Part shown: in pieces, positions 23,656-31,992 of the stretch
How positions within the stretch are numbered: position 1 is the first letter of the stretch
How the letters are laid out: every line of letters begins with the position of its first letter
Assembly: GCA_944320405.1 (NCBI GenBank)
Contig: CALUHI010000017.1
Span: forward strand, 1 to 45,906
Direction of reading: 5' to 3'
Source of the DNA: an uncultured Eggerthellaceae bacterium
GTDB lineage: Bacteria > Actinomycetota > Coriobacteriia > Coriobacteriales > Eggerthellaceae
DNA length: 45,906 nucleotides
The notes under the pieces: generated by a model
The model's input: the letters and a program-made list of their open reading frames with translations, nothing else
What the model was told of the DNA's origin: nothing
The model's database searches: none
Made by a program: the position numbers and the translations under genes

Positions 23656-25866
23656 GTGGAAGAGATCAAAGCCGGCATCGATTTGGGGACTACTAATAGT
23701 GCGGTGGCGGTTATTGGGGATGATGGGAAGCCGTTCATTGTGGTGAATGGGGATGGCAACCGCATCACTCCTTCGGTTGTTGGTGCCGATAGCGGCAACC
23801 TGGTGGTGGGGGACAATGCGAAGGATCTCCAGAGCATTGGGTGCATCGATACGGCTGCGTTTTTCAAGCGCCATATGGGCGATGCGAACTTCCGTGTGCA
23901 GCTTGATGGTGAAACCTACGATGCGGCGGGGCTTTCGGCGTTGCTGCTTCGCCGGCTGGTGGACGATGCGCAGGAGCGGTTGGGCAAGCGCATCGGCAGC
24001 GTGGTGGTCACGGTGCCTGCGTACTACCGCTCGACCGAGCGCGAGGCGGTGCTTCGCGCATGCCGCGAGGCGGGCATTGTGGCTCAGGGGCTTATCGCCG
24101 AGCCGTCCGCTGCCGCTTACGCGTACGGACTGGCGGAAGAAGAGCCGGGAAAGACCCTGCTGGTGTACGACTTCGGCGGTGGCACGTTCGATGTGACGGT
24201 GGCGCGTGTCGGTGAAGACGAGATTCGCGTGCTTGGTTGCGATGGCGACCATCATTTGGGCGGCAAGGATTTCGATGATGCGTTGGCCAACCTGATGGTA
24301 GACCTGCTGTGTGCCGAGTGCGGCGTCGACTCCAGCGAGGCTAATTTGACGGAAAGCGAATCCGCCATGCTGGCAGTTCAGGCTGAGCAGGTGAAACGAC
24401 AGCTGTCCTCGCGCGAAAGCGTGCGGGTTCCCGTATGCGTTGCGGGCATGCGCGGCACCGTGGAGGTTCGCCGTGGTGACTTCGAGGGTGCGACGATGCA
24501 TCTGGTGCGCAAGTCGATGGATGTGGTCGACCGCCTGATGGTCAGACTCGGCCTGCTGTGGGCGCATATCGATGCAGTGGTTCCCGTAGGCGGCATGACG
24601 CGCATGCCCATGATCGCCGAAGCGCTGGAAAGCCGCTTCCACCAGAAGCCTTGCGGCGGAGTGAACCCCGACGAGGCGGTTGCCCTTGGAGCTGCCATCA
24701 GGGCGAACCTTCCTCCCCGCTGCTTGCTGGCGGGCAACGCTGCAGCGCCAGATCTGCGTATTGACGGCAGGGAAGACGGGCCGTTGCTCACGCTTGCGGG
24801 TGCTAAACGCTTGATCGACGTCACGGCGCATGCCATGGGCATGGTGGCGGAAAGCCCCGACCGCACGCGCTACGTCAACTCGGAGATCATTCCCAGGGAT
24901 GCTGAGATCCCCGCCTCCGAAGCGCGCACGTACGCACTGCGCGTGCCTCCGACCGGCGGCGAGCTTGAGGTGTACGTGCTCCAAGGCAGCTACGACCGCG
25001 TGCTGGACAACGATGTGTGCGGCAAGTACATCGTGCGCGGCATCGAGCGTGAGCCGGGCGGGGAATCGCTCGTGGAAGTGGAGTACCGCTACAACGAGAA
25101 CGCCATCATCGAGGTGGAGGCGCGCCAGCCAAACAGGGGCACCGCGCTGACAGTGGAGCGCGTCCCCGTGGAAGCCGACCTCTCACGTTTCGACGGCGTG
25201 CCGCCGGAGCTGACGCAAACGGTGGCGGGGGCGGTCCCCGACATCTACTTGCTGTTTGACGTGAGCGGCAGCATGTCGGGCAATCCACTTGCCAAAGCAA
25301 AGAGTGCCATGCGCGCTTTTGTGGATGAGTTCCCGCAAGGCGCAGCGCGCATCGGCGTGATCTTCTTCTCTGACAAAAACCAGGTGGTGCAGGAGCCCAC
25401 GACCGATTACGATGCCGTGCGCGCCGCGATCGGCAAGGCGAAGGCCGATGCGTTTGATCTGGGCTATGGCAACGAAGCTGACCCTTTGGGTTATTGCTAC
25501 GACAACGTGCTTTCGATGCTGGGCGTCCCTTCGATGAGGGGCGAGACCGCCGCCGGGCTGTTCAAGAGGGTTGCCATGCGCGCGAAAGGGGTTTTTTCTG
25601 ATCGGCAAGACCGCTACACCTGTCTTGTGATCCTCACTGATGGCGTGTGGTACCACCAGGGCTGGTCGCGCGCCAACGCGCGCAAACTGGCCGCCGAGGG
25701 CGTGGACATCGTAGCGGTGGGGTTCGGTTCCGCCGACCAGACTTTCCTGCGCGACATCGCTACGAAGGATGATTATGCGGCGCTGGTGGGTGTGAACGCG
25801 CTGCAGGAAACGTTCACGAAGATCGGTCGTGCACTCGCCTCTGGCGAAGAACCTCGCGTGGCTTAA
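23656..25866 (+). CDS. Hsp70-vWA fusion protein
   Basis: This 736-residue protein joins an Hsp70 to a von Willebrand A domain. I prefer the GTG at 23656, with GAGAGGAG just before it; the in-frame ATG at 23641 lacks a ribosome site and touches the repeat. The Hsp70 ATPase part has AGIDLGTTNSAVAV, VPAYYRSTEREAVLRAC, VYDFGGGTFDVTV and VGGMTRMP. A beta substrate-binding-like domain follows (about 390-510). The vWA domain (about 525-725) has a complete-looking metal site: DVSGS with Asp535, and LTDG with Asp662. vWA domains bind protein partners through the metal ion and pair with AAA+ motors in many systems. It lies after the lidless Hsp70, separated by about 360 bases of repeats. Confidence 0.92.
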   Translation: MEEIKAGIDLGTTNSAVAVIGDDGKPFIVVNGDGNRITPSVVGADSGNLVVGDNAKDLQSIGCIDTAAFFKRHMGDANFRVQLDGETYDAAGLSALLLRRLVDDAQERLGKRIGSVVVTVPAYYRSTEREAVLRACREAGIVAQGLIAEPSAAAYAYGLAEEEPGKTLLVYDFGGGTFDVTVARVGEDEIRVLGCDGDHHLGGKDFDDALANLMVDLLCAECGVDSSEANLTESESAMLAVQAEQVKRQLSSRESVRVPVCVAGMRGTVEVRRGDFEGATMHLVRKSMDVVDRLMVRLGLLWAHIDAVVPVGGMTRMPMIAEALESRFHQKPCGGVNPDEAVALGAAIRANLPPRCLLAGNAAAPDLRIDGREDGPLLTLAGAKRLIDVTAHAMGMVAESPDRTRYVNSEIIPRDAEIPASEARTYALRVPPTGGELEVYVLQGSYDRVLDNDVCGKYIVRGIEREPGGESLVEVEYRYNENAIIEVEARQPNRGTALTVERVPVEADLSRFDGVPPELTQTVAGAVPDIYLLFDVSGSMSGNPLAKAKSAMRAFVDEFPQGAARIGVIFFSDKNQVVQEPTTDYDAVRAAIGKAKADAFDLGYGNEADPLGYCYDNVLSMLGVPSMRGETAAGLFKRVAMRAKGVFSDRQDRYTCLVILTDGVWYHQGWSRANARKLAAEGVDIVAVGFGSADQTFLRDIATKDDYAALVGVNALQETFTKIGRALASGEEPRVA

Positions 25867-25870
25867 AACA

Positions 25871-25903
25871 GATTCGGGCGGCCAAAAGCCGCCCGAATCT
25901 TTC
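25871..25903. terminator. Bidirectional terminator between convergent genes
   Basis: GATTCGGGCGGC and GCCGCCCGAATC form a perfect 12-base stem with a CAAAA loop. A short T-run lies on the plus side and an A-run before the stem. It sits between the convergent Hsp70-vWA and antiporter genes. Confidence 0.8.
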
Positions 25904-25933
25904 AGCTCTTGCTCGAGCTTGCTTCCCGTTGGA

Positions 25934-27319
25934 TTACAGGAAGAACACCACGGAGTCCACGATGAACACCGGGATCAAGATTGCCAGCGACCATCCCATG
26001 TAGCCGAAGAAGCTGGGCATCTTGATCTGCGCGCTTTCGGCGATGTTCTTCACCATGAAGTTCGGCGCATTGCCGATGTAGGTGTTGGCGCCCATGAACA
26101 CGGCACCCGCCGAGATTGCCAGCAAAATCTCGGGCGCGACAGCACCCACCGTGGTTGCCACTGCTGCGGCGCCATCGGCAACGCCCAGGGACCCAGCTGC
26201 CGTCAGGAACACGACGTAGGTGGGCGAGTTGTCCAAGAAGCTGGAGAGCGCGCCAGTTGCCCAGAAGAACTCCAACGGCGTGTCGATGCCCAGGTCGGCG
26301 CCGTGCGCGCGCAGAAGCGCCAGCGCCGGAATCATCGTGATGAAGATGCCGATGAACAGCTTCGCCACTTCGGTGATGGGGCCCCATTCGAAATGGTTGG
26401 ACGCGCGCACGGGCTTAGGCGTGAGGCGCAGCGAAAGCGCCGTGGCAACCAGGATGAGCGCGATCTGCACGAAGTACTCCATGCCCAGATGCACGTGGTC
26501 GGAAAGCGCGATGCCGAACGTGAGGCCCGTGGCGGGGTCGATGAACATACCCATCTGCGGGATGGAGCCGTTGAGGATCACTGCGAAGATGATGATGGCA
26601 AGAAACACGATGTTGCGCTTGCCTTCGATGTGGATGGGCGTGCGCTCGTCGGCGGCGTCAAGCAACTCGAAACGATCGCGGCCCTCCTTGCCTTCCTTCT
26701 TCACGAAGTAGCGGTCGATGAGCGCGTAGAGCACCAGCAGCAGCGCCGTGTTCAGCAAAAGCAGCGGCCAGATGTGCTCGAGCGTCCAGAAAAACGGCAC
26801 GCCGCGCAGATACCCCAAGAACAGCGGCGGGTCGCCCAAGGGCGTCAGGCAGCCGCCGATGTTGGCCACCAGGAAGATGAAGAACACCACGATGTGCGCC
26901 TTGTGCCTGCGCCAGATGTTCGCGCGCAGCAAGGGGCGAATGAGCAGCATCGCCGCGCCGGTGGTGCCGATCCAGCTTGCCAAAAACGTGCCGATGGCCA
27001 GCATGATCACGTTGTTGCGCGTGGAACCTTTGATGGTGCCGGCAACGCGGATGCCGCCCGTGACCACAAACAGGCCCAGCAGCAAGACGATAAAGGGGAT
27101 GTAGTCGACCACCACGGATTCGAGCAGCTGCTCGTAGGTGACGCCGAACCCGAACACCGCGGTGAACGGAACCAGGAAAAGAAGCGACCAAAACGCCGCC
27201 ACATGCAGCTGGTGCTTTTCCCACCACTCGGCTTTGAACAGCGGGAAAAGGGCAATGGAAAGCAGCATGCCAGCAAAGGGCACGATGCTCCAAAGGGGCA
27301 GGACGTCTCCAAGTTCCAT
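25934..27319 (-). CDS. NhaD-type sodium/proton antiporter or related anion transporter
   Basis: This 461-residue inner-membrane protein with about 11-12 hydrophobic spans belongs to the ion-transporter superfamily that contains NhaD, ArsB and citrate carriers. Visible signatures are IGTTGAAMLLIRP, ANIGGCLTPLGDPPLFLG, and a second half-site with SSFLDNSPTYVVFL and NTYIGNAPNFMVKNIAE. The pair of polar loops with GDPPL and DNSPT is typical of NhaD. The start at 27319 follows GGAAGGAA; the longer frame adds a non-membrane leader. It lies in the middle of the putative chaperone-GTPase system on the opposite strand. Nothing in the sequence ties it functionally to its neighbours. Confidence 0.87.
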   Translation of the reverse strand: MELGDVLPLWSIVPFAGMLLSIALFPLFKAEWWEKHQLHVAAFWSLLFLVPFTAVFGFGVTYEQLLESVVVDYIPFIVLLLGLFVVTGGIRVAGTIKGSTRNNVIMLAIGTFLASWIGTTGAAMLLIRPLLRANIWRRHKAHIVVFFIFLVANIGGCLTPLGDPPLFLGYLRGVPFFWTLEHIWPLLLLNTALLLVLYALIDRYFVKKEGKEGRDRFELLDAADERTPIHIEGKRNIVFLAIIIFAVILNGSIPQMGMFIDPATGLTFGIALSDHVHLGMEYFVQIALILVATALSLRLTPKPVRASNHFEWGPITEVAKLFIGIFITMIPALALLRAHGADLGIDTPLEFFWATGALSSFLDNSPTYVVFLTAAGSLGVADGAAAVATTVGAVAPEILLAISAGAVFMGANTYIGNAPNFMVKNIAESAQIKMPSFFGYMGWSLAILIPVFIVDSVVFFL

Positions 27320-27420
27320 AGAAAGTTCCTTCCTGGGCGCCACGAAAGGCGCGCTTGAGTTAACCCCCAAACGATACGGCAAAACGGCTGATTCGTACAG
27401 ATGCGCATCGGCGCGCAGCG

Positions 27421-27477
27421 CTTCCCCCCGCTTCCTTTGGCCTCCACCTCACGCCCGTGCACGAGGCAGCCCATCAT
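27421..27477 (+). promoter_or_regulatory. Shared CTTCC-repeat promoter upstream of the J-like/GTPase/GAP1 operon
   Basis: CTTCCCCCCGCTTCC (27421-27435), six bases, CTCCACC, and then CATCAT (27472-27477) exactly 36 bases after the second CTTCC. There is no -35 consensus. The start codon follows 30 bases later. The first 15 bases are identical to the site at 17209-17195 on the other strand. Confidence 0.62.
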
Positions 27478-27506
27478 AGACGCAACGAGAAAAGGAGGGC
27501 ATGGCG

Positions 27507-29279
27507 ATGATCTTCAACTGGCTTCTGATAACGGGGCTTCCCTTCGACCCGCCGCCAGGCAAGGCGGAGGCGAAGGCTGCCGCAGCGGCATGCCGGGCGA
27601 AGTGGGCGTCGCGCGCCAACGACCAGCGGCGCGGGCCGTACTACCGAACGCTGCTCGACCAAGCCGACGACATGGAAGCCGCCCTTTCTGATGAAAAGGA
27701 GATCAAACGCCTTGTCTCCGAAGCACGTTCAATTGCATTCCCCCTGATGAGCACTGCGTTGCGCACAGCAGCGGGTGGCGGGCGCTCTGTGCCTCGCGCG
27801 AAGCTCGAATCGGCAGCGCGCTTCGTTGAAAAGAGGATAGAGCGTACCGCCGGCATCGTTGACGCCTCAATTGCGGTTGATTGCATGGCGCGCTGCGCGG
27901 CGTCGTTGGGCATCGTCATCGAGGAAGGGGGAGGCGAATCCGACCGCGCGCAGCGCGCGTACGAGCGCCTCGCCAAGCCCAACCCCGCACAGGACGCTGC
28001 GTTCAAGGCAGATGTCCAGTTGCAGCTGTACGGTGCTGCTGACCTGTACGAGTTCGCCTGTCCGGCAGGATGCGCCGACCCGCGCAGCGCTGTGGGCGAC
28101 GACCTCGTGAAGCGTGCCGAGGAGCTTGCGGGCAGCTTCAAGCAGGACAAAGAGCGCAAATCGACCATCGACACGCTGGCCCAGAAGGCAAAAGAGGTGT
28201 TCGGCAGCCGCGAAAAGCGCCGGCAGTACGACGAGTACCTGCGCCGCCGCGCTGCCGCCCTGGCGCTTGACGAACTGAAGGATTGCGCAGTCCTGTCCGG
28301 CGGAATCGTGGATGCCGAACTTGCCGCGCAGACCGAGGCCGCGCTTGCGCGCATCTTGGGATCCGACGCCGCCGAAGCGCCTTACGTTCTTGAGGGGTTC
28401 TGCCGCGCGCAGCGCCCGCCGCTGGTGTTGGAGAAGGCGACGCGCGGCGGGTCGACGCATGCTGCTGCTGGTACGGCACCTTCGCAGGCGCGCCCTGCGA
28501 GGGGCAACGGCGGGTCGGCGTCCACGCACAGCACCTCTTCATCAAAGAACCCTTCCGGAACCTCTTCCGCATCGCGCGGCAGCGCACGCAGCGAAAGCGC
28601 GGCGAAGAAGCCGGCGCCCAACGCCGCCGGAGGGATTCCGGCGAAATGCGACCCGGTGAACATCCTGGGTGCCTCGGTGGTCAACGGCGATCTTGTCGTG
28701 CGGGTTGACGCTCCTGCTGCAGCGACCGGTTTCGTGGTGCTGACGCGCCCCGACCGCTTCGCGCGCAGCCTGTCCGACACGAACCCGGCTGGGCTCCAGA
28801 CGCGCCACGAGATCCCGCGTGCTTTGCTGGACCGCGATGGCGCCCTTGTGGTGCCGGATGCGCGGCGCTTGGGTTGCCACGTGACCGTGTACGCGGAATA
28901 CCGGGCGGGCGGCAAGATCAAGCACTCGAAGGGGTGCAACTGGCAAGTGGTTCCCGCGCGGGCGCGCGCCGTTCAGTATCGCGTGGACGCGCGCAAAGTG
29001 CCGTTTCGCGCACCGCGCGCGCAGGTGACGCTTGTGCCGCCGAGCGGCTCGTCGCAGCTCCCCGAAGCGCTGGTGGTCTACGCCAAGGGCGCGCTTCCCC
29101 TGACTGCCGAGGAAGGGCGCGTGGTGGCGCGCATTCCCGCTCAGCAGGCAAAAGCGCCGCTGCAGGTTGAGCTGGATGGCCTGCCCAACGAACGCGACCT
29201 GTACGTGCGCGTGTTCGCCGCTTCCGGCGACCCCGAGGCGTTCGCCTTGGAGCCCGGATCGTTTTGCAAAGTGAGCTAG
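27507..29279 (+). CDS. J-protein-like factor with C-terminal beta domains
   Basis: The product is 590 residues from the ATG at 27507 (eight bases after GGAGG; the ATG at 27501 is too close to it). The N-terminus FNWLLITGLPFDPP followed by a helix resembles the degenerate J-like domain seen beside Hsp70 genes. Near residue 235 VFGSREKRRQYDEYL matches the end of J domains (DPEKRxxYD). The HPD tripeptide that stimulates Hsp70 is not present. Residues about 305-370 are a Ser/Ala/Gly linker. The rest forms beta-rich domains, perhaps fibronectin-like (VNILGASVVNGDLVVRVDAP). It is probably an adaptor for the nearby Hsp70s (inference). It is first in a four-gene operon. Confidence 0.72.
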   Translation: MIFNWLLITGLPFDPPPGKAEAKAAAAACRAKWASRANDQRRGPYYRTLLDQADDMEAALSDEKEIKRLVSEARSIAFPLMSTALRTAAGGGRSVPRAKLESAARFVEKRIERTAGIVDASIAVDCMARCAASLGIVIEEGGGESDRAQRAYERLAKPNPAQDAAFKADVQLQLYGAADLYEFACPAGCADPRSAVGDDLVKRAEELAGSFKQDKERKSTIDTLAQKAKEVFGSREKRRQYDEYLRRRAAALALDELKDCAVLSGGIVDAELAAQTEAALARILGSDAAEAPYVLEGFCRAQRPPLVLEKATRGGSTHAAAGTAPSQARPARGNGGSASTHSTSSSKNPSGTSSASRGSARSESAAKKPAPNAAGGIPAKCDPVNILGASVVNGDLVVRVDAPAAATGFVVLTRPDRFARSLSDTNPAGLQTRHEIPRALLDRDGALVVPDARRLGCHVTVYAEYRAGGKIKHSKGCNWQVVPARARAVQYRVDARKVPFRAPRAQVTLVPPSGSSQLPEALVVYAKGALPLTAEEGRVVARIPAQQAKAPLQVELDGLPNERDLYVRVFAASGDPEAFALEPGSFCKVS

Positions 29280-29291
29280 GAGGGAAAAATC

Positions 29292-30515
29292 ATGCCGAAA
29301 CTCGTGTTCACCTGCCCGTTCTGCTTCGAGAGGGTGCAGCTGGACAAGGTTGAGCACCGCTGCCACAACGGCTGGTGCCCGGCGGGCAAAGAGCCCGATG
29401 CGGAATACCAGAAGTATCTGGGCGCTTCCACCGCGGTGAGCCTGGGGCACATCGTGAAGGATGAGCCCTCGATGCTCAGCCTTCTGGGCCTGCGTCCGGT
29501 GACGTGCGATAGGTGCGGGCATCCCACGCTTGCCATCTGCCCGCATTGCCACAACACGCTACCCGACACCACGCTGAACGGCTGCGACAACATCATCTCG
29601 GTAGTGGGGACGCGCTCGTCGGGGAAGAGCCACTACATCGCCGTGCTCGTGAACGAGCTGCAGCGGCGTATCGCTCCGGCGCTGGGCGCATCGGTGCAGG
29701 GGTTCGTCGACATGAGCGGCGCCTACAACGCCGACGCGATCTACCGGCGCACGAAGTACGACCGGCTGTACGGCAAGCAGGAGACGCTCGAGATGACCCA
29801 GAGCAACTTCACTGGCCTGCGCGGCGAAGACAAACAGCCGCTGGTGTACACCTTCGACTACGTCGGTCGCCAGGCGGGGCGCAGCAACCGGTTCACGCTG
29901 GCGTTCTTCGATGCCGCCGGCGAAGATTTGCAAGACGCGCATCTTATGGCCACGGTCAACCGCTACCTGGGGCACTCTGCCGGCATCATCTTTTTGGTGG
30001 ACCCGCTGCAGGTGCCCGAAGTGCTCGCCCAAGTGGAGGCAGCATCGGGGCACGTGTCGCACAGCACCGGCGCGGTGGCAGGGGCGGCGCCCGACACAGT
30101 GATGGCGAACATCTCGGCGCTCATCCGCCAAAGCCGCGGCATCAAGCCAACGCGGCCCATCGATATTCCAGTAGCGGTGGCGTTCTCGAAATTCGACGAA
30201 GTGGAGCTCATCGTGCCCGCCGGCATGGCGGTGCGCGCGCCGAGCCCCCATTGCGCGGCCGGGGCGTTCGTGGAATCGGACCGCATGACGGTAGACGCCG
30301 AGATGCGCAACCTGCTTTCCGCCTGGGGGATGCAGTCGTTTTTGATGCAAGCGCAGGCGAACTACCGCAACCACTCGTATTTTGCGGTGTCCAGTTTGGG
30401 GCTGCACAACGCGCCGGACAGCACGGGGCATGTGCATCGGCCGCTGCCGCATCGTGTGGAGGATCCGCTTCTGTGGATCATGGCCGAAAACGGATTGTTG
30501 AAGCGCGCCCGCTAG
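29292..30515 (+). CDS. Zinc-ribbon GTPase (DO-GTPase-like)
   Basis: This 407-residue cytoplasmic protein starts with zinc-binding motifs: Cys8/Cys11 with Cys24/Cys29, then Cys72/Cys75 and Cys83/Cys86. The P-loop domain has Walker A GTRSSGKS (106-113), FFDAAGED with Asp207, a hydrophobic IIFLVDPLQVPE strand, SKFD (299-302) in place of NKxD, and FAVSSLG near the end. The same landmarks occur in the membrane-anchored protein at 11159, so the two are probably paralogues. The start follows AGGAGGG. The next gene encodes a GAP1-like protein, the usual neighbour of DO-GTPases. It may act as a nucleotide switch in the putative conflict system (inference). Confidence 0.85.
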   Translation: MPKLVFTCPFCFERVQLDKVEHRCHNGWCPAGKEPDAEYQKYLGASTAVSLGHIVKDEPSMLSLLGLRPVTCDRCGHPTLAICPHCHNTLPDTTLNGCDNIISVVGTRSSGKSHYIAVLVNELQRRIAPALGASVQGFVDMSGAYNADAIYRRTKYDRLYGKQETLEMTQSNFTGLRGEDKQPLVYTFDYVGRQAGRSNRFTLAFFDAAGEDLQDAHLMATVNRYLGHSAGIIFLVDPLQVPEVLAQVEAASGHVSHSTGAVAGAAPDTVMANISALIRQSRGIKPTRPIDIPVAVAFSKFDEVELIVPAGMAVRAPSPHCAAGAFVESDRMTVDAEMRNLLSAWGMQSFLMQAQANYRNHSYFAVSSLGLHNAPDSTGHVHRPLPHRVEDPLLWIMAENGLLKRAR

Positions 30516-30537
30516 GCGCGACGGGAAAGGAAGAATC

Positions 30538-31992
30538 ATGGCGTATGCGCACCAGATCATCTACACCTCGTGCCGACGCGGCATTGAGAGCGCAGGCGAC
30601 GGGTTGCAGGTCTTTTCGTACGACGGCAGCCTGCCCGAAGCGGGGTTCGATGTGGGCGTGGGGTTCCATCGGCTGCTGCCCTTCGACGTGCCTCGGTGGG
30701 TGGGTGAAAGTTCGTTTGGGTACACGCCGGTCGAAGGCTGTGGCGCGGTGTGGGCAACCAACACCAAGCTGGCGCACGACTATATGGGTCCGGGCGGCCG
30801 TGCAGGCAACGTGCTGCGCCATGCGGTCGCGATGCCTCTGGAAGACCTCGACTTCTATCCGGTAGGACTGGCCTACGCCGACTTCTGGCGGCATTCGATG
30901 CATTTCGAGGAAGTCAATTCCGAAGAGCCGCCGCTTCTGCTGCCAATGGTAGAGGCGGAGCCATCGAGCGTTCTTGAGGAACGCGAGATCCGCTGGAGTC
31001 TCACTGGCGTTCGCGAGATGGAGGCGGCGGCGCTGTTGGCGCGCGCAGCCGTGCATGCCGCGTCTGCCGGACGAGCTATCGCCATTTTGGCCGATGCGGA
31101 AGAGGCGCTGCGCTGGGTGGCGCTTGCCACGTACTCGCTTCCGCTGACACTGGCGCGCCAGGTGAGCTTTGTGGTGGGTTGCGACAATCTGGCTACTGCG
31201 GGTGCTGCGCTTTGCGGCATCACGCAAAGCGATTTCGACGCGTACACTCCCGGCTACATGCGGGCGTCGTGCCTTACGTTCAACCCCGCTTCGTGCCGGC
31301 TGGAAGACCCGGCGGGTTTGCTGGAGCCGCTCGATTTCGAGGACGACCCTTTGCCGCGCGAAGTGCCGGGAGCGGCGTTCGCGCAGCTGGTGGAGCGCGG
31401 GTGGCGCGAGCTTCCCGAAGAGCTTGAAAGGTTCCGCGATCTGTGCGAGCGCGACTTGGAACTGAACCTGGATCTGGCCGACATGGACGCCGCAGTGCAG
31501 GTGTACGTGGCTACACGGATGGGGCTGTACCGCGCCGCCGACCCTGCCGCAACGCTCGCCTTCATCGAGCAGCGCGGATCCGACGAGCTCAAGCGCGAGG
31601 TCGCAGCCTCGGCGCTGGAGTCGCTGCCCAAGTTCGACATGGCGATGCAAGAGGCGGTGGTACGGTTCGCGATGCGCTGCTGGCGCGGCTTCGACATGAC
31701 GGGGCGCCGTTATCTCCAGGCCGCCATCTCCACGATGATGACGGTCGAGCCGAACAAAACCTATGCGTTCTTGGACGTGCTCGCACGTATCGCCGGGCAG
31801 TCCGAGGAAGCCGACGAAGCCCCTTCCCTGCATGAAATGCAGCAGTTCCTGCACGGCGCTCCAGCCGCGGGGCAAGCCGCTCATCCGTTCGCATGCAGGC
31901 AAGGCGGCAAGGCGTCCGGAAAGAAAGAGCATCGCCCCCTGTTCGGCGGGTGCGGAGGGTTCCCCTTCGGGAAAGGAAAGGGAAAGCGATGA
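30538..31992 (+). CDS. GAP1-like GTPase-associated protein
   Basis: The 484-residue protein begins AHQIIYTSCRRGIESAGDGL and has a QVFSYDGSLP segment. As I recall, this matches the N-terminal domain of GTPase-associated protein 1 (GAP1-N2), with a helical middle domain (GAP1-M) behind it: LPLTLARQVSFVVG, DFEDDPLPR, and a helix-rich part to about residue 440. The last 40 residues are basic and Gly-rich. GAP1 proteins are named for their constant partnership with the GTPase encoded next to them; a biochemical role has not been shown to my knowledge. The ribosome site is GGAAAGGAAG. The stop overlaps the next gene's ATG (ATGA). Confidence 0.78.
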   Translation: MAYAHQIIYTSCRRGIESAGDGLQVFSYDGSLPEAGFDVGVGFHRLLPFDVPRWVGESSFGYTPVEGCGAVWATNTKLAHDYMGPGGRAGNVLRHAVAMPLEDLDFYPVGLAYADFWRHSMHFEEVNSEEPPLLLPMVEAEPSSVLEEREIRWSLTGVREMEAAALLARAAVHAASAGRAIAILADAEEALRWVALATYSLPLTLARQVSFVVGCDNLATAGAALCGITQSDFDAYTPGYMRASCLTFNPASCRLEDPAGLLEPLDFEDDPLPREVPGAAFAQLVERGWRELPEELERFRDLCERDLELNLDLADMDAAVQVYVATRMGLYRAADPAATLAFIEQRGSDELKREVAASALESLPKFDMAMQEAVVRFAMRCWRGFDMTGRRYLQAAISTMMTVEPNKTYAFLDVLARIAGQSEEADEAPSLHEMQQFLHGAPAAGQAAHPFACRQGGKASGKKEHRPLFGGCGGFPFGKGKGKR

